Shown here: positions 1 through 5,213 of the stretch, piece after piece
Layout: each line of letters begins with the position of its first letter
Numbering within the stretch: the first letter of the stretch is position 1
From: an uncultured Treponema sp.
GTDB lineage: Bacteria > Spirochaetota > Spirochaetia > Treponematales > Treponemataceae
DNA length: 7,845 nt
Assembly (NCBI RefSeq): GCF_938029485.1
Contig: NZ_CALHGC010000007.1
Span: 1 to 7,845 of the forward strand
Reading direction: 5' to 3'
Notes under the pieces: model-generated
The model's input: only the letters and a program-made list of their open reading frames with translations
Databases searched by the model: none
What the model was told of the DNA's origin: nothing
Position numbers and translations under genes: made by a program

Positions 1-25
1 GCACTTTATTCTAAAAGAGGCAAAC

Positions 26-154
26 GCATCAGACAGATATATTAAATTCCGCAAAATAAGAGAGACTATGAGACCATTTGAACCGCGAAGAGGTTCAACT
101 CTGGTCGAGTAGACTCTCTCATTTTGCGGGGAATATTCATAAAACGTCTGATGC
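26..154. repeat. Nested palindrome A upstream of flgN (81-base unit at 49-129)
   Basis: This is an imperfect nested inverted repeat. The outermost arms are GCATCAGAC (26-34) and GTCTGATGC (146-154), a perfect 9 bp match. Inside lies an 81-base unit (49-129) bounded by CCGCAAAAT (49-57) and ATTTTGCGG (121-129), followed by AGAGAG/CTCTCT (59-64/114-119), CTA/TAG (66-68/110-112), ACCA/TGGT (73-76/102-105) and TTGAACC/GGTTCAA (78-84/92-98). The apical loop is GCGAAGA (85-91). An asymmetric internal loop, T77 against CTC 99-101, interrupts the stem. A second copy of the 81-base unit lies at 2710-2790 in the same orientation. No T-run follows, so it does not look like an intrinsic terminator. The family is not one I can name. 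The structure is plain in the sequence; its function is unknown. Confidence 0.85.
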
Positions 155-202
155 ATTTCCCGATTGTCCTCAAGGTTTCCCTCCAAATTCCGACACTGTA
201 TC

Positions 203-210
203 AGAAGGGG
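203..210 (+). promoter_or_regulatory. Ribosome binding site that fixes the flgN start
   Basis: AGAAGGGG at 203-210 ends six bases before the ATG at 217. The same frame is open back to an ATG at 124. That upstream ATG lies inside the right arm of palindrome A, has no purine-rich site before it, and would add 31 residues that do not look like FlgN. The ATG at 217 is therefore preferred. Confidence 0.7.
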
Positions 211-216
211 TATCAG

Positions 217-711
217 ATGGACAAAACATCGACTGCAGAGAAAATCGAACAGATCTTGCAGCAGCAAATTAACGTGATGAAAGAAGTATATGCATATCAA
301 AAAGAGCTTTCCGACTCCGTGCGGAACCGTTCATGGGAAGGGATTGAACGTTACGTGCTGAAAAGTACGGAGGCTTCCAACAAGTTTTTACGACTCGATA
401 AGCAGTGTTTTTTGCTTCTCAATCAGCTTGATCCGTATAACGAAGATGTACGCGATTTTTACGGCTACATTGCATTGCTGCCTGCGGAAAATCAAAAAAA
501 GCTCAGTTATTTATATCGCAGTCTACAGCAGCAGGTGCAGCTCTCAAAAACTGCAAACGATACGCTTGATGCCTACGTTACGTATGTACAGACGTTGGTA
601 CAAGATATGATGGATGCCGCGGCAATCGGTACAAGAACGTCATTTTATACCCGCACCGGTGCACCGAGCCAATCGAATTACAGCAGTTTGGTTATCGATA
701 CGGTATTTTAA
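217..711 (+). CDS. flgN: FlgN-like flagellar export chaperone
   Basis: The gene encodes 164 residues, a usual FlgN length. The protein looks almost wholly alpha-helical and rich in Gln, Lys and Leu, with no membrane segment or signal peptide. It has long heptad-like helices (about residues 1-60 and 85-135) and a less ordered, Ser/Thr-rich tail from about residue 140. FlgN is a cytoplasmic chaperone that binds the C-terminal helices of FlgK and FlgL and delivers them to the flagellar export gate. Sequence conservation in this family is low, so the call rests on size, helical character and position directly before flgK and flgL, as in many flagellated bacteria. The 80-base gap to flgK holds an 8 bp inverted repeat. 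The start at 217 was chosen for its ribosome binding site. A different helical export chaperone is possible but less likely. Confidence 0.72.
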   Translation: MDKTSTAEKIEQILQQQINVMKEVYAYQKELSDSVRNRSWEGIERYVLKSTEASNKFLRLDKQCFLLLNQLDPYNEDVRDFYGYIALLPAENQKKLSYLYRSLQQQVQLSKTANDTLDAYVTYVQTLVQDMMDAAAIGTRTSFYTRTGAPSQSNYSSLVIDTVF

Positions 712-714
712 CGG

Positions 715-761
715 AATGATGTCTTAATAGCGGCGTTGATTGATGCAAGCAAAACATCATT
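715..761 (+). promoter_or_regulatory. Inverted repeat in the flgN-flgK gap
   Basis: AATGATGT (715-722) and ACATCATT (754-761) form a perfect 8 bp inverted repeat with a 31-base loop, beginning four bases after the flgN stop codon. It ends 30 bases before the flgK start and is not followed by a T-run, so it is not a typical terminator. It could be an operator or an RNA stem that affects expression of flgK relative to flgN. It could also be chance, since the arms are short and AT-rich. Confidence 0.35.
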
Positions 762-791
762 AGTGCCCTACATATATTCAAGGAGGAAAGA

Positions 792-2669
792 ATGTCTACA
801 TTTGCTTCGATTGAATTGGGAAAACGCAGTTTATTTGCGCAACAGCAGGCTATTCAAACTGCCGGTCATAACATATCGAACTCATCCACGGAAGGATATA
901 CCCGTCAGCGTGTTCAGCTCGATTCTTACGAGCCGCTGTACCGTCCCGATCTTTCACGGGCGGAAACTCCCGGACAAATCGGACAGGGTGTTGCTGTCAG
1001 CTCCATTACCCGCCTGCGCGACGAGCTGTTGGATCAGCGGATTGTCGCCCAAACCGATAAGCAGGGGTACTGGGAAACACGCGATTCCTACATTTATATG
1101 TTGGAACAGCTATATAACGAACCGGAGGATACTTCCGTACGGACGCGGCTCGATCAATTTTGGGATTCATGGCAGGAGCTGTCAGTCTATCCTGAATCGA
1201 CGGCGGCGCGCAGTGCGGTTGCTACCCGCGCAAAAACGCTGACAGATGCCGTACACCATCAGTATCGGGGATTGCAGGGCATCCGCGATATGATCAACGG
1301 CGACATTGAAGCGCGGGTTAAGCAGGTAAACTCCTTTACCCGGCAGATTGCGGCGCTCAATGAAGAGATCGTGAAAGTCAAAGCGATGGGAGATAATCCC
1401 AACGACTTGATGGATAAGCGTGACGTATTAACCGAAAAACTTGCCGACCTTATCTCCATCTCCGTAGAGAAGCGCGATGCCGACGAATCCTACATCATTT
1501 ATTCGGACGGTATGGAATTAGTACAGGGGCGGACGTTCCGTACCTTCGGACTTAAAAGCGGTACCGGAAACGAAGGATATGCCAATGTCGTATGGGAAGA
1601 TTCCGGCAATCTTGCACACTTCGGCGGCGGTAGGCTGGCTGCCCTTATCGAACTGCGCGACGGAGATGTACGCGACGAAATCAATAAACTCGATACGATG
1701 GCGATGAACTTTGTCGATCTTGTTAACGACATTCACCGCAATGCGATGGGCTTAAACGGAAAAACCGGTATCGATTTTTTCAAAGAACAATATTTTATCA
1801 ACAATACGGTCGGTAATTTCGACCGGAACGGCGACGGTGAATACGATTCTTCATATATCTTCCGTTTGACCGGCGCATATAGTCTTGATCCGCGCGAACA
1901 AATCGGATTGGAAGGGACGATCACCCTTTCCGCAGGAACGGGAACGGTTCAAGTACCCTACGCTTCCACCGATATGGTCGCCGACCTTGTAGACCGCATC
2001 AACCGTTCCGGTGCAGAAGTTGTCGCGTATCTCGACCAAAACAACAAACTCGTGCTCAAGGGAACGGCGGCGCAGGATACCGAAAATCCCGACTTTGTTA
2101 TCAGACACGTTGAGGATTCGGGACGCTTTTTAGCGGGATACGCCGGCGTGCTTACCGGAAGCGGTGCAGAAAACGCCTACGACTGGCAGCAGCCCGATGC
2201 GGTGAACGTACTGTCGCAGGAAGGCGCACAGTATGCCGTTTCCCCCATTGCGCACCCCTCCGGCTGGATGGAAATCAATCCGGTTGTGGTAAGCGATTTA
2301 CAGAACATCGCCGCCGGCTATCCCAGTCCTGAAGGTATCCCCTACCCCGGCGATAACCGCGCTGCCGTCGCTATCGCTAAGATACGGAATACGCCGGTGA
2401 TGGTCGGCAACACCCGCACCTTCGACGAATTTTTCGCCGAGGCAGTTACCGATATGGGCTTAAAGGGTGAACAGGCCGAGCTTGCATTAAATACGCAAAC
2501 CGCTATCGGAAAGGAGCTCCGCGATATGCGCGACTCGATTTCCGGTGTCAACATCGACGAAGAATTGGCGGATATTATTAAATTCCAGCACGGCTACAAT
2601 GCGACTGCTCGTTTTGTCGCTACCGTCAACGAGATGCTCGACACCGTGATTAACAGGCTTGGCGTCTAG
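792..2669 (+). CDS. flgK: Flagellar hook-associated protein 1, FlgK (HAP1)
   Basis: The gene encodes 625 residues and is full length for spirochaete FlgK. FlgK forms the first ring of the hook-filament junction outside the rod and hook; in spirochaetes this lies in the periplasm. The N-terminal rod/HAP segment is clear: residues 1-45 include the signature NISNSSTEGYTRQRV (about 27-41). The C-terminal segment (about 584-625) contains SGVNIDEELADIIKFQ and a helix ending in NEMLDTVINRL, matching the D0 coiled-coil pair of hook and rod proteins. The middle, about residues 330-560, is the variable part and contains DRNGDGEYDSS, which resembles a calcium-loop-like acidic stretch. As expected for flagellar type III export there is no cleavable signal peptide. 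The start is supported by AAGGAGG at 780-786, five bases before the ATG. FlgN, FlgL and flagellin are its expected partners. Confidence 0.97.
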   Translation: MSTFASIELGKRSLFAQQQAIQTAGHNISNSSTEGYTRQRVQLDSYEPLYRPDLSRAETPGQIGQGVAVSSITRLRDELLDQRIVAQTDKQGYWETRDSYIYMLEQLYNEPEDTSVRTRLDQFWDSWQELSVYPESTAARSAVATRAKTLTDAVHHQYRGLQGIRDMINGDIEARVKQVNSFTRQIAALNEEIVKVKAMGDNPNDLMDKRDVLTEKLADLISISVEKRDADESYIIYSDGMELVQGRTFRTFGLKSGTGNEGYANVVWEDSGNLAHFGGGRLAALIELRDGDVRDEINKLDTMAMNFVDLVNDIHRNAMGLNGKTGIDFFKEQYFINNTVGNFDRNGDGEYDSSYIFRLTGAYSLDPREQIGLEGTITLSAGTGTVQVPYASTDMVADLVDRINRSGAEVVAYLDQNNKLVLKGTAAQDTENPDFVIRHVEDSGRFLAGYAGVLTGSGAENAYDWQQPDAVNVLSQEGAQYAVSPIAHPSGWMEINPVVVSDLQNIAAGYPSPEGIPYPGDNRAAVAIAKIRNTPVMVGNTRTFDEFFAEAVTDMGLKGEQAELALNTQTAIGKELRDMRDSISGVNIDEELADIIKFQHGYNATARFVATVNEMLDTVINRLGV

Positions 2670-2675
2670 GCCATG

Positions 2676-2821
2676 GGTAAATATATCAGGGGGCGGTGAC
2701 TAATCGAAGCCGCAGAATAAAAGTGGCAGGAAAACCATTTGAATCGCGAAGCGATTCAACTCTGGTTGGACGGCCGCTTTTATTCTGCGGGCTATATCAC
2801 ACTACCCCTGATATATTTACC
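2676..2821. repeat. Nested palindrome B between flgK and flgL (81-base unit at 2710-2790)
   Basis: Outer arms GGTAAATATATCAGGGG (2676-2692) and CCCCTGATATATTTACC (2805-2821) match perfectly over 17 bp. Inside is an 81-base unit with CCGCAGAATAAAAG (2710-2723) pairing to CTTTTATTCTGCGG (2777-2790). The stem continues through a T-G wobble and GGC/GCC (2725-2727/2773-2775), then AACCA/TGGTT (2733-2737/2763-2767) and TTGAATCGC/GCGATTCAA (2739-2747/2751-2759), closing on GAA. The tip GCGAAGC (2746-2752) matches a heptamer known to form an exceptionally stable DNA mini-hairpin. The internal loop T2738 against CTC 2760-2762 is the same as in palindrome A. The element fills most of the 169-base flgK-flgL gap and ends 17 bases before the flgL start. 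In mRNA it could act as a barrier or stabilising structure affecting the FlgK to FlgL ratio; that is inference. Confidence 0.9.
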
Positions 2822-2838
2822 GGGAAAAAGGAGTAAGT

Positions 2839-4083
2839 ATGCAACGGATTAGTTCAAATATGCGGCATTCGGACAGCAGCTATTCGGTGCGGAGGCAGGA
2901 AAGCAGGCTGCACAAGGTAAACAGTCAACTTAGCACGCAGCGGCGCATTCAGCAGCTTCGTGATGATCCTATTGCTGCAGGACATTCGGTGCGCTATAAA
3001 TCGCTTTTGGCACGGCTTGACCGCTTTGAAAAAAATGCCAAGACGCTCAACGACCAATATAAGGTTGCCGAGGCGCCGATGCAGAGCGCGCTCAACATTA
3101 TGCAGCGGCTCCGCGAGCTTTCCGTAGCGGGTGCAACCGGCACTTATACCGCTTCTGATCTTAAAAAGATGGCGCCTGAAGTAGATGAGCTGTTATACGA
3201 GCTTGTTCAAACGGCGAACAGTTTTAGTGCGGACGGCACCCGTCTCTTTGCCGGTACGAAAAGTTTTACCGAACCGTTTGAGATTGTGATGGGCGACATC
3301 GACGGCGCCGGTTCTGCGGTTATCACCAATGTACGGTACAACGGTTCCATCGACACCAAACAGGTGGAAAGCGATGAGCTTTCATTTATGGAGGCAAATC
3401 AGGCAGGGAACCGTATCTTTTGGGCGGAACGGCAAACGCTTTTTTCCGCAACCGATGCACGGAACTTCATCGTGCAGCAGGACAGCGCCATCGAGGTGGA
3501 CGGCGTTACTATCCCGCTCATCGCGGGCGATAACGTCTATGCGATTATGTCTAAGATCAACAGTTCAGGCGCAGCGGTTAAGGCTTCGCTCGACCCTGTT
3601 ACCAACGGTATGAATATCGAAACGACCGATGCACGGCAACTCTGGCTGCGCGATGCCGGAGAGGGAACCGTACTGTCATCTCTGGGGCTTGTTAAGCCGC
3701 AGCAGCGGCCGCCGTACAACCTTGCCGATTCGGTGCGCGTTTCGGGCGGTTCGCTTTTTGATGCGGTCATCGCAATGCGCAACGCGATGTATGCAGGCGA
3801 CCATGAATCGCTCGGCGGCAAAGTACTCGGCAGTGTGGACGGGGCTATCGACAACCTCGCAGCGCGGCTTGCGGAAAACGGTTCCCGTTATGAACGCGCG
3901 GAAGCGGCGCTCGCCCGTTTGAATATGCAGATACCGAACGTAACGGGAGCGGAATCCCGCGAAGCCGATTTGGATTTGACACAAGCTATTTCCGATCTTA
4001 AAATGTATGAGTATACTCATCAAGCATCGTTAAGCACGGTCGGCAATTTATATAAGAATACGCTGCTCAATTATTTGAGGTAG
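2839..4083 (+). CDS. flgL: Flagellar hook-associated protein 3, FlgL (HAP3)
   Basis: The gene encodes 414 residues. FlgL forms the second junction ring, joining FlgK to the flagellin filament. Flagellin-like ends are visible. Residues 1-70 include a helical stretch with QLSTQRRIQQLRDDPIAAG (about 31-49), which corresponds to the flagellin-family segment in which Asp-Asp-Pro follows a basic helix. The last 40 residues (DLTQAISDLKMYEYTHQASL and onward to NTLLNYLR) form the matching C-terminal helix. The middle carries the FSADGTRLFAGTKSFTEPF stretch (about 128-146), typical of FlgL. The start is supported by AAGGAG at 2828-2833, five bases before the ATG. It is separated from flgK by palindrome B and from fliW by only 24 bases, so it is probably co-transcribed with fliW and csrA. 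Confidence 0.95.
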   Translation: MQRISSNMRHSDSSYSVRRQESRLHKVNSQLSTQRRIQQLRDDPIAAGHSVRYKSLLARLDRFEKNAKTLNDQYKVAEAPMQSALNIMQRLRELSVAGATGTYTASDLKKMAPEVDELLYELVQTANSFSADGTRLFAGTKSFTEPFEIVMGDIDGAGSAVITNVRYNGSIDTKQVESDELSFMEANQAGNRIFWAERQTLFSATDARNFIVQQDSAIEVDGVTIPLIAGDNVYAIMSKINSSGAAVKASLDPVTNGMNIETTDARQLWLRDAGEGTVLSSLGLVKPQQRPPYNLADSVRVSGGSLFDAVIAMRNAMYAGDHESLGGKVLGSVDGAIDNLAARLAENGSRYERAEAALARLNMQIPNVTGAESREADLDLTQAISDLKMYEYTHQASLSTVGNLYKNTLLNYLR

Positions 4084-4107
4084 CGATGACCGAAAGGGAG
4101 TTTTAGT

Positions 4108-4554
4108 ATGGAAATAAAAACAAAGGCTCTGGGTACGGTTCAGATTGAAGAAGATCAAATCATCACCCTGTCTGAAGGTTTTTACGGGTTTAAAAAATAT
4201 CACCGCTTTGCACTGCTCGATGCAAAGCAAAAACCGTTTATATGGATTCAATCGCTTGACGATGCAGAGCTTGCCTTTATCGCCATCGATCCCTTTATCT
4301 TTCGTCCCGATTATGAACTGGACATCGATGACGCTTTACTTGAACCGCTCGGTATTGAATCGCCTTCCGACGTATTGGTATTTGCGTTGGTAACCGTTCC
4401 GTCGGACGGGTCGGCAATTACGGCAAATCTGCAAGGACCGCTTATCATCAATAAAAAGAATAAAAAGGCAATGCAGCTGGTTATCGGCGGAGAAAAATGG
4501 AAGACTAAGCATGATATCGTCGCTGAAATGAAACGCGGAGGTGAACCATGCTAA
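4108..4554 (+). CDS. fliW: Flagellar assembly factor FliW
   Basis: The gene encodes 148 residues, a normal length for FliW. The family pattern is clear: FYGFKKYHRFALL near residues 25-37, PFIWIQSLDDAELAFIAIDPFIFRPDYELDI near 43-73, and DVLVFALVTVP followed by TANLQGPLIINKKNKKAMQ near 88-125. FliW is a small cytoplasmic beta-barrel protein. In Bacillus subtilis it binds either flagellin or CsrA: when flagellin leaves the cell, free FliW removes CsrA from flagellin mRNA and translation resumes. AAAGGGAG (4093-4100) lies seven bases before the ATG. The gene overlaps csrA by 7 bases, which suggests translational coupling and fixed ratios of the two partners. Confidence 0.96.
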   Translation: MEIKTKALGTVQIEEDQIITLSEGFYGFKKYHRFALLDAKQKPFIWIQSLDDAELAFIAIDPFIFRPDYELDIDDALLEPLGIESPSDVLVFALVTVPSDGSAITANLQGPLIINKKNKKAMQLVIGGEKWKTKHDIVAEMKRGGEPC

Positions 4555-4769
4555 TCCTTTCCCGAAAGACAAACCAAAAAATCCGCGTCGGCGATTCAAT
4601 TGAAATTACCGTTATTGAAGTACGGGGTGATCAGGTAAAAATCGGTGTCGAAGCCCCCCGCTCCGTCAAGGTATTTCGCGAAGAAATTTACGACGAAATT
4701 CAGCGCGAAAATAAAGCGGCACTCGCGACCGGCAATATCGATTCGCTTGCTCAACTGGGGTTGAAGTAA
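4548..4769 (+). CDS. csrA: Carbon storage regulator CsrA, translational regulator
   Basis: The gene encodes 73 residues, full length for CsrA. It is an RNA-binding dimer that blocks or alters translation by binding GGA motifs, often in hairpin loops over ribosome binding sites. Conserved features are MLILSRK (1-7, with Leu4 and Arg6), VRGDQVKIGVEAP (25-37) and the RNA-contacting VFREEI with Arg44. The residue before Arg44 is Phe rather than the His of E. coli CsrA. The C-terminal tail to residue 73 is somewhat longer than in E. coli (61 residues), and the extended C-terminal region is where FliW binds CsrA in Bacillus. GGAGGTG (4537-4543), four bases before the ATG, lies inside fliW and contains a GGA that could also be an autoregulatory site. 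Confidence 0.97.
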   Translation: MLILSRKTNQKIRVGDSIEITVIEVRGDQVKIGVEAPRSVKVFREEIYDEIQRENKAALATGNIDSLAQLGLK

Positions 4770-4780
4770 AAGAGTATCAA

Positions 4781-4798
4781 AGCACGCGCTCGTTTTTT
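4781..4798 (+). terminator. Weak candidate terminator after csrA
   Basis: Twelve bases after the csrA stop codon, AGC/GCT (4781-4783/4788-4790) can form a very short stem around ACGC, followed by C, G and six T (4793-4798). The T-run and position fit an intrinsic terminator for the flagellar operon, but a 3 bp stem is too weak to be convincing. No better candidate is visible before the convergent minus-strand genes. Confidence 0.25.
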
Positions 4799-4916
4799 GT
4801 AAAATAATTGATGCACGGAAAAGACCGGCTATTTTGCACTTGTCTCAAAGCTCAAACCCGCTGCCGTTATCCTTGCTGATGCGACTGAGCAGATTACGTA
4901 CGCGTACAATAACCAA

Positions 4917-5213
4917 TCAGTGAGTACCCAGCCAATTCGTGGGGAACGCTTCGTCATGGTGATGATCGGCCCCGAGCGGAATAACCGCAGCACAGTGAAG
5001 CACATAGTCGGCATCTTTTATACCGGCAAGACAATCGGAGTAATTTTGTATATTGCCGAACAATACTTCGATATTTTCATTTTGTTGAAGTTTCTTTGCC
5101 AGCCTTATATTCGTCTTTTTAGACCGCAGCATGACGCGGCACCGGAATGTTCCGGCCTGTACAATCTGCTTTAATGCTTCGGATCCCATCGTTCCGGACA
5201 CTCCGGTTATCAC
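4917..5213 (-). pseudogene. Truncated NAD-dependent epimerase/dehydratase (extended SDR) remnant
   Basis: The 98-residue reading frame begins with the start of a Rossmann fold: VITGVSGTMGSEAL has the Gly-rich nucleotide-binding motif TGxxGxxG at residues 3-10. It continues with a second beta-alpha unit and NIEVLFGNIQNYSDC (the acidic/NAD-adjacent segment), then DADYVLHCAAVIPLG, which matches the AAxxxP region of extended SDR enzymes, and NWLGT, equivalent to the usual NxxGT motif. It then meets TGA (4917-4919). Family members are usually about 300-350 residues, so the catalytic YxxxK region and the substrate domain are missing. In the same frame after the stop, 23 more codons are open to 4845 but do not resemble an SDR. 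The likely start is GTG at 5211-5213, overlapping the helicase stop codon. It is most likely a decayed gene; a short expressed nucleotide-binding peptide cannot be excluded. Confidence 0.75.

Noticed and set aside
12..40. Sigma-28-type promoter before flgN (TAAA at 12-15 and GATA at 36-39)
   Set aside because: The spacer is about two bases too long and the GCC before GATA is missing; the GATA also lies next to the palindrome arm.
124..216. N-terminal extension of flgN from the ATG at 124
   Set aside because: It lies in the arm of palindrome A, has no ribosome binding site, and reads as unlike FlgN, while the ATG at 217 has a good site.
2710..2790. Intrinsic terminator after flgK
   Set aside because: The stem is far longer than usual, has interruptions, and is not followed by a T-run.
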